Below are positions 12,196-23,057 of a stretch of 64,000 nt of DNA, piece after piece; position 1 is the stretch's first letter; every line of letters begins with the position of its first letter. Origin of the DNA: Lasiosphaeria ovina (taxonomy: Eukaryota; Ascomycota; Sordariomycetes; Sordariales; Lasiosphaeriaceae); the NCBI GenBank assembly GCA_033439765.1, contig JAULSN010000002.1, positions 2,170,001-2,234,000 of the forward strand. The letters are read 5' to 3'. The notes under the pieces were generated by a model. It did not search any database. It saw only the letters and a list, made by a program, of their open reading frames with translations, and had not been told where the DNA came from. A program made the translations under genes and the position numbers.

Positions 12196-15100
12196 ATGGA
12201 GGCAGCAGCGAGCGCCATCGCGGTGATCGAGCTGGCCGCAAAGGTTGGCGCCCTCTGCTCTCAGTACTCCCTCGCCGTCAAGAATGCCAAGCAGGACATC
12301 GAACGCTTTCGGCAGCAAACCGAAGCCTTGAGGACGACCGCCGAGGGTGCACAACGGCTTCTACAAGGTCCAGATGGAGGTCGACTCGAGACTTTGCAAA
12401 ATCTGCGCGACGCCCTCGCAAACGCCCGTTCGCAGCTCGATCCTATCTATACAAAGCTAGAAGAGAAGTTGAACACGGGTCATAGGGGTCAAGTAATGAG
12501 ACGTATAGGTCTACGAGCCCTAACATGGCCGTTTGAGACGAAGGACATCGACAAGGTCATCACCAACCTCCAGTGGGACCAGCATACGATTACTGCCGCC
12601 CTCCAGATCGACCTAACGTTCGTCGCACCCCCCCTCCGGCTATCTTATGTAGCTAACACCGAGCAAACAGCAACCAGACCCTCAGCATCAACCGCAAAAT
12701 CGACCTGCTAAAGCTTCCGGTCGCAAAAGGCGCAGCATTCCACGCCGAAGCTAACGAGCACGACCCCAGCTGCCACCCTGCCACCCGCGTCGACCTCCTC
12801 GCCGATATCCACAGATGGATCGAGGACCCGAACGGAAAATGCGTTTTCTGGCTGCGCGGCATGGCCGGCACCGGCAAATCGACCATCTCTCGAACGGTGG
12901 CCAAAGCGCTTGATAAGGCAAAGGTGCCTAGTGCCAGCTTCTTCTTCAAGAAGGGCGAAGGCGACCGTGGCAGAGCGGCCATGTTCTTCACCACCATACT
13001 TGATCAGCTCCTTCCCCAGCTGCCGGCCTTGGCCCCGCACGTCCAGAAGGCCATCGAGAGCGACCCGGCCATCGTCGACAAAGCGAAGAGTGAGCAGTTC
13101 GAGAAGCTCTTCCTGGAGCCACTAGACAAGTGCAAAGGCGCCATCCCCGGGCTGCTTGCTGTGGTAGTCGACGCGCTGGACGAATGCGACCGGGAAGAGG
13201 ACGTTACTGCCCTTGTTGGTCTTCTGTCCAGAGCAAAGGAGACAACATCCATCCGCCTCCGATTCTTTGTCACCAGCAGACCCGAGCTGCCTATCCGCCT
13301 TGGCTTCAAGGACATTGACGGCGACTACCAAGACCTGGCCCTCCATGAGATTCCCGAGGCCGACGTAAGAAAGGACATCTCTACGTTTCTGCGCTCGGAA
13401 CTGGCCCAAGTCCGGCACAAGTTCAACAAGACCGTGACGGGACCGGGGATATCGCCGGATTGGCCTCCATCCGCCAGTCTTGAGAGCCTTGTCGACATGG
13501 CTGTGCCGCTCTTCATCTTCGCATCGACAGCTTGCCGCTTTATTTCTGGCAGCAAATACAGGAACCCTATAGAGCAGTTGAACAAAATCCTCGAGTACAA
13601 GGAGAAAGGCGGATGGTCTCAGCTTCACACGACCTATCTGCCAATCCTGAATGAGCTTCTGCTCGAGCGTACCGATTCAGGGTTTGTCAGTTGTACGGAA
13701 GACGACAGAGCCGACATAGTTGCGTGGTTCCGCGAGGTTGTTGGCACAATCGTGCTCCTCGCCGATCCTCTGCCCATCCCATCGCTGGCACAACTCCTTG
13801 GCAGGCCCCAGATGGACGTTGACTCGGGGCTGCGCGGGATGCATTCTGTTCTTGACATTTCGGATGATCCGCTTGCCCCAGTCAAACTGCTCCATCTGTC
13901 TTTTCGTGATTTCCTCGTCGACTACAAGAATCGCGATGCGAACCCGTTCTGGATTGACGAGCAAGACACCCATGAGAGGCTGGCAGGCCGCTGCCTCAAA
14001 CTGCTGTCAACCGGCGACAACCTCAAGAGAAACGTCTGCGGCCTGCGTCTCCCGGGGACGCCTCGGTCTGAGATCGACCGGCAGACCATTGATACCGCCT
14101 TGCCGCCCGAAATCCAGTATGCCTGTCGATACTGGGTCCATCACTGGAAGGTGAGCAAACAGCGGATACGGGACGGTGGTCACGTCAACCACTTTCTAAC
14201 TGATCATCTCCTCCACTGGCTTGAAGCGTTGGGCGTCATAGGGCAGATCCGGGAGAGTATCGGTATGGTAGACGACCTGCTAGGTCTGCTCCACGTAGGT
14301 TCTTTTGCTGCTCTCTTGTCGGTATCGGAGCATGCTGACTCGGCTAAAGCCAAAAGACAGCACAGCAGTGTCGGCATTGCTTCGTGATGTACGGCGTGTC
14401 ATTCTGAATCATTGCTCTGTTATCGACGCATCGCCCCTCCAGGTCTACTATTCAGCTCTTGTCTTTGCGCCAGAGGAGAGCGTCGTCCGAAAGATGTTCC
14501 GTGACCAGTTCCCGACTTGGCTTTCATTGGTGCCGCGGGTAGACCGGAGTTGGGATGCGTGCCTGCAGACGCTTGAGGGCCATAGCGGCGAGGTCAACTC
14601 GGTCGCGTTTACGTACGATAGCAAGACGCTCGCGTCGGCGTCCGAAGACTGCACCGTCAAGCTCTGGGATATGGCAACGGGCGACTGCCGAGCGACGCTT
14701 GAGGGCCATAGCGGCGAGGTCAAGTCGGTCGCGTTTACGTACGACGGCAAGACGCTCGCGTCAGCGTCCGACGACCGTACCGTCAAGCTCTGGGATACGG
14801 CGACGGGCGACTGCCGAGCGACGCTTGAGGGCTATAGCGGCGAGGGCAATTCGGTCGCGTTTACGCACGACGGTAAGACGCTCGCGTTAGCGTCCGACGA
14901 CTATACCGTTAAGCTCTGGGATATAGCAACGAGCGACTGCCGAGTAACGCTTGAGGGCCATAGTAGCTGGGTCAACCCGGTCGCGTTTACGCACGACGGT
15001 AAGACGCTCGCGTCGGGGTCCGACGACCGTACCGTTAAGCTCTGGGATACAGCGACGGGCGACTGCCGAGCGACGCTTGAGGGCCATAGTAGCTGGGTTA

Positions 15101-16317
15101 GCTCGGTCGCGTTTACGTATGACGGCAAGACGCTCGCGTCGGGGTCCGACGACTATACCGTTAAGCTCTGGGATATAGCGACGGGCGACTGCCGAGCGAC
15201 GCTTGAGGGCCATAGCGGCGAGGTCAAGTCGGTCGCGTTTACGCACGACGGTAAGACGCTCGCGTCAGCGTCCGACGACCGTACCGTCAAGCTCTGGGAT
15301 ACGGCGACGGGCGACTGCCGAGCGACGCTTAAGGGCCATGGCGGCTGGGTCAACTCGGTCGCGTTTATGCACGACGGTAAGACGCTCGCGTCAGCGTCCG
15401 ACGACTATACCGTCAAGCTCTGGGATACGGCGACGGGCGACTACCGAGCGACGCTTGAGGGCCATGGCGGCATGGTCAACTCGGTCGCGTTTACGTACGA
15501 TAGCAAGACGCTCGCGTCGGGGTCCGACGACTATACCGTTAAGCTCTGGGATACGGCAACGGGCGACTACCAAGTAACGCTTAAGGGCCATGGCGGCATG
15601 GTCAACTCGGTCGCGTTTACGTACGACGGCAAGACGCTCGCGTCGGGGTCCTACGATAATACCGTCAAGCTCTGGGATATTGCAACGGGCGACTGCCGAG
15701 TGACGCTTAAGGGCCATAGTAGCTGGGTCAACTCGGTCGCGTTTACCTACGACGGCAAGACGCTCGCGTCGGCGTCCTATGACCGTACCGTTAAGCTCTG
15801 GGATACGGCGACGGGCGACTGCCAAACGACGTTCAAGGGCTATGGTGACTGGGTCAAGTTAGTCGCGTTTACGCACGACGGCAAGACGCTCGCGTCGGCG
15901 TCCTACGACCGCACCGTCAAGCTCTGGGACACGGCGACCGGCAACTGCATCACGACACTTGACACTAGCGAACCTATAACTCATCTCGCCTTCGATGCCA
16001 CCAGCTCCTCTCTCTTCACCAACATTGGCACATTCTCCTTGAATCCGCCACAAAGATCATCATTGTCACCAAAAATGGCAAGAGCGCCTCCAGCGCAGCC
16101 GATAGAGCCTGTACCCGGTCTCCCGCTGCGCGTCAATGGCATTGGGCTAAGCAACGACTACGAATGGGTTACTCGGGGCTTGCACAGAGTCCTGTGGCTG
16201 CCGCCGGCGTACCGACCAGGAAAGTCGGCCGTGATAGCATCCACGCTGGCTATCGGGACCTCGTTTGGACGCGTCGTCGTCATGGCGGTCTCGCCTGACA
16301 GCCAACTTCCATCTTAG
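12196..16317 (+). CDS. NLR / STAND protein: fungal N-terminal STAND domain, NACHT, 11 WD40 repeats
   Basis: Exons 12196-12617, 12671-14294 and 14350-16317 give an uninterrupted 1337-aa protein. The second acceptor (CTAAAG at 14349) was chosen because it alone keeps phase after the GTAGGT donor. Residues 1 to about 140 (MEAAASAIAVIELAAKVGAL) resemble the fungal N-terminal domain of STAND proteins (HeLo-like). The NACHT domain has a P-loop GMAGTGKST at about 204-212, a Walker B region VVVDALDEC near 302-312 and FVTSRPE after it. Residues 757-1218 are 11 WD repeats. The tail contains the LLWLPP-type motif (here VLWLPPAYRPG) usual at the end of fungal NACHT-WD proteins, so the C-terminus looks complete. 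Such proteins act as intracellular receptors in heterokaryon incompatibility and possibly antagonist recognition. That role here is inference. It lies between the inverted repeats with two pseudogenes, yet has no stop or frameshift. Confidence 0.9.
14572..15957 (+). repeat. Eleven tandem 126-bp WD40 repeats
   Basis: Each unit encodes 42 residues starting L[E/K]G[H/Y] and containing VAF, KTLA and VKLWD. Third codon positions are nearly identical between units, implying recent duplication or gene conversion. Differences cluster at unit positions 5-7 (SGE, SSW, GGW, GGM, GDW), 9 (N/K/S), 25 (E/D/Y), 27 (C/R/Y/N) and 34 (M/T/I). The last unit is the most divergent. Eleven units would fill one seven-bladed propeller and part of a second. 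Confidence 0.95.
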
Positions 16318-16420
16318 CCCGCCTTTTTCTACTCGGTCGCCTTCTCGCCCGACGATTCGTGCCTCCAGACAAATACGGGTGTCATCCCTCTCAGCGAGCT
16401 GTTGTCGGGCTCGTCGGGCT
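16318..16420 (+). pseudogene. NLR C-terminal-like remnant downstream of the stop
   Basis: Directly after the TAG, in the same frame, the sequence reads YSVAFSPDDSCLQTNTG. This is like the post-WD motif seen upstream in the intact protein (HLAFDATSSSLFTNIG). It is probably debris of a second, related NLR 3' end, or readthrough-encoded sequence. Too short to be firm. Confidence 0.3.
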
Positions 16421-16741
16421 CATCCGCCGTGGCTGGCCCCGCGGTGCTATGGACTACTCGTCCAGACGGGTGCTGTTCTTTCTGTTCTCTAACCAAGAGG
16501 GCCTGCTTCCTTAAGGGAGGAGGGTTTAAGAGTGTCAATCCAGCTTCCTCTAAGTATTTTTTTTTGTATCTTTGCCCACCTATGGGTCGTAGGGGAAAAG
16601 GATGTTGTATACTTTCGAATCTCGCCACATCGATTCTCGTAGAATGTGCCTGAAACTTCTTTGGCCAAATGGGCAAGAGGCGCTGAGCCAGCGGTGAAGG
16701 AAACCCACGCTGTGGCGATGCCCCGTTAAGCTTTTAGGTGC

Positions 16742-16876
16742 CCACTTTGACCTGCTAAGGCGGCTGTGACGGCAGTACACAGTAAGAATTTCTAAACACT
16801 CCACGGTCAGCAAAAAAGGCCCCATTTCAGAAGACTTCATATAAGCTAAATCTGGACACGAACATGGCCGGCACTG
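16742..16876 (-). repeat. Right terminal inverted repeat
   Basis: The reverse complement begins CAGTGCCGGCCATGTTC and matches the left repeat over 130-140 bases. The outer end is followed by TA at 16877-16878. Confidence 0.85.
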
Positions 16877-16878
16877 TA

Positions 16879-17889
16879 TCAAGGACAGAGCTTGTGCGGA
16901 TAGTTGGGCCGAGCTAGGTCGGGTCTTCCCGAAGCAATGACATCCCTGGCTTACTTCATTCTATCAACTCCCGTTACCCCACAAAGAGAAGTCGTCGGGA
17001 TGTTGAATTCCACAATAAACTAGGGTCGAGTTCCGGGTATGGGAAATCCAGCTTGATACCTACGTATTCGTACCTAAGGTGGGTATTTCCTAGGGCAAGA
17101 CGCGGGAGCTTCGGTGATCCGTGAACTGTTAGCACATGCTGCCAAATGCAAATAATGGAATATTCCCAGTCACCCAAGCTGGGTGTCTGATTTCTGGGAT
17201 TCTTCAATTATTCACTTTGCGGGTTGTTTAGTATAGTGAAAATAACAGCCTGGGACCCGTGCACCTAAGCCTGCAATTGCTTGGAACGTGGTACAGTTCC
17301 TGGCTTTCGTGAGATCCAGCACGATAAGGCTGAAGCGGACTCGACCCGCCCAGGCACTCGAAGCCCGGGGTGGCGGAGGCTTATCTTATCTTTGAAGCGT
17401 CTGATTGGCCATTGCTGCCCCCCAACCCCAAGGCTCCTACCTATACTGGGGCCTTGACCAGTAACCCACGGCGAGTACTCGCAGCCCAACCTTTGTATGT
17501 ACTGTATCCGTACAGTAGTTCTAGGTCATTCGTAGGCAACCCAAACCCCCAACTCAAAGCGGAAACACACCCCACCACTTCGGCCGCCTTCTCAATCTCT
17601 AAACCAAGGAGGCATCAACACCACGACTATACTATCAATCCGCCATCTCTATTTGTATTGGAGATTTTATCGCGCGTGGCCTAGCCATCATCTCCCAAGC
17701 CCGGCCGGCTCTCGCCGATTGCGCTCCGAATCCACGGAAGCTGGCATCGCGTGCCTGCCCGCCCATACGGATATCGCTCACACGATCGATCGCCCTCCCA
17801 CCCACATCCCAAGATGCGCCACGGCCTTTCTGGAACTCGTCATAGGTAGCTGGCGGGATTGAGTTCCCCAACTGTGCGAACCCGCAGCC
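16879..17889. other. Intergenic, promoter side of VPS15
   Basis: No supportable ORF. A C/T-rich stretch and the 5' UTR of the next gene occupy its right end. A small palindromic TACTGTATCCGTACAGTA lies near 17500. Nothing else definable. Confidence 0.5.
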
Positions 17890-20800
17890 ATGGGCCAGGG
17901 CTTCTCTCTTGCCGCGCCCCCGGCTGGGGCTGCCGGCATCGATGTCCCCGAGCTTGGAGACCTGGTGTATGAGAAGTCTATCGGTGCCGCTCGCTTCATG
18001 AAGAGCATTCGGGCTAGGCACCGCGACGGCGTTGTGCTTGTCAAGGTTCTCATCAAACCGTATCCCATGTCCCTGGACAAATACAAACAGGAAATCATCC
18101 GTAAGCAATCGGTCCCATTAACATGCGCGCGATGGAAAAGTCCACTGACGTGCAGCCACAGGGGAGATACGAGCTCTCGCAGACGTGCCTAATGCACTTC
18201 CATACCAACGAGCGATCGAGACGGAGACCAACGGGTACCTCGTCCGGCAGTTCTTTTACAACTCCCTCTACGACCGGCTGAGTACGAGACCGTTCCTCGA
18301 GGACGTCGAAAAGAAATGGCTGGCCTTTCAGCTTCTCTGCGCCTTGCGCGACTGCCATAGCAAGGACATTTACCATGGAGATATCAAGACGGAGAACACG
18401 CTCGTCACTTCGTGGAACTGGCTTTACCTGTCCGACTTCTCGTCTTCGTTCAAGCGCGTGACGTTGCCCGAAGACAACCCCGCCGACTTTTCCTACTTTT
18501 TCGACACGTCTGGCCGGAGGACATGCTACCTGGCCCCCGAACGCTTTCTCCCTCCAGGCCAAGAGTCTGACCCCGATGCCAAGATAACATGGGCCATGGA
18601 TGTGTTCAGCGCTGGATGCGTCATTGCTGAGCTATTCCTCGAGACACCCATTTTCAACCTCAGCCAACTCTACAAGTACCGGAGGGGCGAGTACGATCCC
18701 GGAATCTCACACCTTAGCCGCATTCCGGATCGAGATTTGCGCGAAATGGTTGCCCACATGATCCAGCTGGACCCTCAGAAGCGCTACTCAGCTGAGCAGT
18801 ACTTGGATTTCTACAAGGGCAAGGTGTTTCCCGCCTACTTTTACAGCTTCCTGCACCAATATATGGAGCTGATTACGGATATGTCCAATAACCCCTTTTC
18901 GCCACAGGTGATTTCAAGAAACACAGGCGAGGCGGATCAGAGAATTGAGCGGGTGTGGCTGGATTTCGATAAGATCTCATACTTCCTTGGCTACCAGGAC
19001 GAGAACAACTCCAAAGCGCGCCAACTAGCCCCGAGGCTCGGGATAGGACACTTCCCGGTTCTCTTGAATATACCAAACAACGAACACTACGTGTCGGGGG
19101 AGAAGCAGCCGGCTTCCGACGACGGTACTCTGATTTTCTTAACATTGATTGTCTCGTCTCTCCGAAACACCGCCCATGCCACAGCCAAGGTCAAGGCTTG
19201 TGACATTATGCTCGCCTTTTCCGAGCGCCTGACCGACGAGGCAAAGCTGGATCGTGTCTTGCCATACTTGATGACACTACTCAATGACAAGGTAGACCTT
19301 GTCGTCATAACCGCAATACGCACAATAACCCAACTGCTTGATCTGGTCACGTTCATCAACCCCGTGAACTCGCAAATATTTTTGGAATACATACTGCCTA
19401 GGATGCAGGTCACGCTGCTTGGCGCCCAACGCACTCCTTCGCCGATTGTTAGGGCGACATACGCGTCTTCTCTGGGAAAGCTTGCGACAATCGCGGACCG
19501 TTTCCTCGCAATGGCTGCGACTCTCCGAGCGGACGGATCTTCAACCATCGCAGACCCTGAAGTTGAGCCTGGAAAGGAGGCGGACGCCGCATTTGACGAG
19601 CTCTTTGACACGGCTCGTCGCGAGCTGGGGGAGCTCTTTGAAGCACACACCAAGACGCTGATCGAGGACTCGGACCCGTTTGTCCGGCGGGCGTTTCTCA
19701 GCTCTGTCCCTGATCTGTGCATCTTCTTCGGGGTGGCCCAGGCCAACGACATCATCTTGACACACCTCAACACATATTTGAACGACCGTGACTGGATGCT
19801 GAAGTGTGCCTTCTTCGACACAATCGTAGGAATCTCGGCCTTCTTGGGAAGCAGCACCCTCGAGAAGTTCATTCTGCCTCTTATGATCCAGGCAGTAACC
19901 GACCCCGAGGAATATGTTGTTCAAGGAGCTTTACACTCGCTTGCAGAGCTAGCAAACCTGGGACTTCTGACCAAGCAAACATTCCTCGAGCTCGTCATTG
20001 TTGTGGCTCGGTTCACAATGCATCCCAATCTTTGGATCCGGGAGTCGGCCGCTGAATTCATCGCGGCTGGCATGCACTTCCTCAGCAACGCTTACATTAG
20101 GGTCTTGGTGTTGCCGCACCTCAAACCATATCTTAAACAGGCCAGAATACCGGATTTCTCAGAGCTGGATCTTCTCGATGCTCTGCAAAAACCGTTATCG
20201 AGGTCGGTCTACGACCAAGCCTTGTTGTGGGCCTCAAAGACCAGCCGAGGTGATTTCTGGAAGCCCTTCAAGAAGCTGCGAGACATTGCGGTGGGATCAT
20301 CGGCGACGTCAAGGGTGTCTGGGGATTTGAATTCGCAGAGTCTGAGCAAAGTTGCAAGAAACGACGAGGACGAACAGTGGCTCAACAAGTTGCGAAACCT
20401 CGGTCTTGCCCCAGACGACGAGCCTAAACTTCTCGCCCTTCGGGAATTCATATGGCGCCTAAGCCAGATCAAGGCAAGAGATTCGGCCGTCCAAGAGAGC
20501 TCAGGTATTTTGGGGCCTGATCTTAACGCAATCGTTAACCTGCGAAGCTTGGGCATCACTCCACAGACAGTCATGTTTGAAGAACAACCGTCGCAGCAAA
20601 CAGTTGCAGCTCCAGACCGAGACTCGGGGGCTCCGAGGACCATTGCAGATGCGCTTCTTGACGCCTCAATGACAATTGATGACCCCCTCGGCAAGAGACG
20701 ACGAGCGGCCCTGAATAACCACCGATCTCGTCTCAATAGCAGGGACAATATTTCTCCCATGTCCACGGACGGGAGGCGGTCTTTGGAAGACGAAACAGTT

Positions 20801-22594
20801 ACCGCACTGAGCAGGAGGCAAACGGAAAGTTCCAAGGATACGTCGAGGCGGACGTCGGCTAGCCATGGAAAAAATGTGGAGGGATCTGGCCAGGATGCAC
20901 CTTACGCAACGAGAAGAAGTCTGCGGCACCAGTCCAGCGCAATGAGTCTCATGAACCGCAAAGACAGTGCGAAATCGGGCGCCGAAACTGCCACCACCGA
21001 AACCAACGTGTTTGGTGAAGTGGAAGGCCCATTTACGCAACCTTCAACACCAAATTCGCCTCGAGAAGTAGAGAGCAATCTGGCGGATTTCAGGACACGC
21101 TTGCGAGCAAACCACAGCTACAATGGCAATGACCCAGCCATTTTCAAGATGTTGGATTCCATGTACATCGACAATTACCCCCACGACATTGCCGAGTACG
21201 GCCCCTTGGTTACTCCTGTTAGCCGCCGAAAGTCGAGCCGGACGGTCAGCTCTCAACCCTCAGATGAAGGCTGGAAGCCGACGGGCAAGCTTGTTGCAAC
21301 TTTTTCCGAACACGTCGGGCCTATCAACCGAATCGTGGTTTCCCCCGACCACCAGTTCTTTCTGACAGGTGGTGATGACGGCTCCGTCCGGGTGTGGGAT
21401 ACCGCAAGACTGGAGCGCAACATTACGCACCGGTCAAGGCTTGTGCATAGGCACGCCCCGGGCGCCAAGGTTCTGGCGCTGTGCTTCATTGAGAACACGC
21501 ACAGCTTCATTAGCTGCGCGAGTGACGGGAGCGTCCACGTCATCAAGGTCGAAACTGTGTTCAGCAGTGGCACATTCCGCTACCCCAAGCTCCGGCTTTT
21601 GCGAGAATACCAGCTGGTTGATGGCGAGTTTGCAGTGTGGTGTGAGCACTTCAAGCAGGAGGCGAACTCGGTCTTGATCTTGGCAACAAATAAGTCGGTC
21701 ATCCTGGGCATCGACCTCCGGACCATGACGTTGCTCTATAAGCTGGAGAACCCCGTCCACCACGGGACACCGACTTGCTTCTGCATAGACCGTAGGAGGA
21801 ACTGGCTGTGCCTAGGAACATCTCATGGCGTCCTTGACTTGTGGGATCTTCGCTTCAAAATGCGGCTCAAGGGCTGGGGCGTCCCTGGCAAAGGCTCCAT
21901 TTACCGCCTCTGCGTGCACCCTGCCAAGGGCAGGGGCAAGTGGATCTGCGTGGCCGGAGGCACTGGGCAGGGCGAAGTCACTGTCTGGGATCTAGAACGC
22001 ACGCTCTGCCGGGAGATATACCGAGTTGGTGGCAATAAGGAAGGCCCCAAGGGCTATGATGCCTGGGAGGTGGACGAAGACAAGCCAGAGGGGATGCTCG
22101 GCCGTTTCGCCACCAATATCGAGCCTTCGGCCACTGGCAACGCAGACCGCGGTGTGCGTGCCATGATTGTTGGGACGGGGGCGACGGAAGAGCAGCGCGA
22201 TGTGAGGCACGCCTTCATCATCACGGCCGGGTCAGACAAGAAGTTACGCTTCTGGGACCTTTCCCGCATCGAGAGCAGCTTAGTTTTTAGTGGACTGCTG
22301 CCAGAGGAAGGAAGGCCGACCTTCACAGCCAGTCACCCGACAACTTCGATGACACTCAATACGGAGCGTCTGCCTAGACAGGCATCGACATCGCCTGCCA
22401 ACGGCGTTGTCAGTTCCGTCTCGGGATCTAGGGGGCGCTCCAGCCGGCCGCCTCGCTCGACGGTAATATCCCTGCAGCAACAGCAACTGCTGAAGAGCCA
22501 CCTCGACGCCGTGATGGACGTGGCAATGCTCGAGTCGCCGTACACGATGACGGTCTCGGCAGATCGAAGCGGCGTCGTCTTTGTGTTCCAGTGA
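17890..22594 (+). CDS. vps15: VPS15 protein kinase, regulatory subunit of class III PI3-kinase
   Basis: Two exons, 17890-18100 and 18162-22594 (60-bp intron with GTAAGC donor), encode 1547 aa. It is the pseudokinase-like scaffold that binds the VPS34 PI3-kinase on endosomes and autophagic membranes. Visible features are an N-terminal MGQGFS myristoylation signal; a kinase domain to about residue 300 with HGDIKTEN (142-149) in place of HRD and DFS (162-164) in place of DFG, both usual for this family, and CYLAPERF; a middle region of HEAT-type helices at about 300-700 (ILPRMQVTLL, IRESAAEFIAAG); a low-complexity Ser/Arg linker; and a WD40 propeller from about 1110 (FFLTGGDDGSVRVWD) to the C-terminus. 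The length is that of fungal orthologues. The short first exon is secured by the myristoylation motif and phase. Confidence 0.95.
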
Positions 22595-22745
22595 TCCCCT
22601 TTTTGATGTATATTTAAAGACTAGCTAGAGGTACTATACTTTTCTATTATTAGTTATGTTATCATAGCAGTCGATAGCGTCATGTATTTATTCGGGACTC
22701 GAACCATTTTCTCCCGTGTTGATCCTTCTCGTTCTTATGTATCTC

Positions 22746-22776
22746 GGGGTTGGGGTTGGGTTTAGGGTTAGGGTTT
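22746..22776 (+). promoter_or_regulatory. Telobox-like interstitial telomeric repeat
   Basis: GGGGTTGGGGTTGGG is followed by TTTAGGGTTAGGGTTT, i.e. degenerate then perfect TTAGGG units in the 463-bp VPS15-lea1 spacer, about 280 bp before the lea1 start. Short AAACCCTAA motifs occur in fungal promoters. Whether this one is functional is inference. Confidence 0.6.
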
Positions 22777-23057
22777 ACATGCCCAGTTTCCCAACTCAGA
22801 ACGCACATTGCTGTACCCCACGCTCTGGGGCCCATAATTATTTTCTAGAACGGTTCACATCTTGGACGCGCCGCGCTTTACTCGTTGAAGGACGAAAATT
22901 AGCATCGCAATCACGATTCGATGCGATACACACAGCACGCAACCACACTCATCACCACCACCACCACCACGGAAACCCGAGCTGCAACTTTGTGCAAGTA
23001 CTCTGCGAGCTCAGTAGTGGCCATCACCACACGTAGTCGCGACTTCCTTCCCTCACA

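Larger units (their letters stand above)
9231..16876. mobile_element. 7.6 kb TIR-bounded Tc1/mariner-like island carrying an NLR gene
   Basis: The left end (from 9231) and the reverse complement of the right end (from 16876) both begin CAGTGCCGGCCATGTTC. They match at about 71 of the first 77 aligned positions, then at roughly three quarters over the next 60-70 bases. Both ends are immediately flanked by TA (9229-9230 and 16877-16878), the target duplication expected of Tc1/mariner elements. The interior holds a decayed gene, a broken DD34E transposase and an intact NACHT-WD40 gene. Read as one insertion, this is far larger than the usual 1-2 kb Tc1/mariner unit, so the NLR would be cargo. 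The alternatives are two separate inverted element ends that happen to flank the locus, or a nested insertion. I saw no second inner pair of CAGTGCC ends that would make each side an independent MITE. Confidence 0.6.

Noticed and set aside
14448..16053. Several antisense and other-frame ORFs across the WD array
   Set aside because: They are periodic shadows of the 126-bp repeat and carry no independent signal.
22963..22975. Run of His codons from a CACCAC stretch before lea1
   Set aside because: Part of the noncoding leader; no supporting gene structure.
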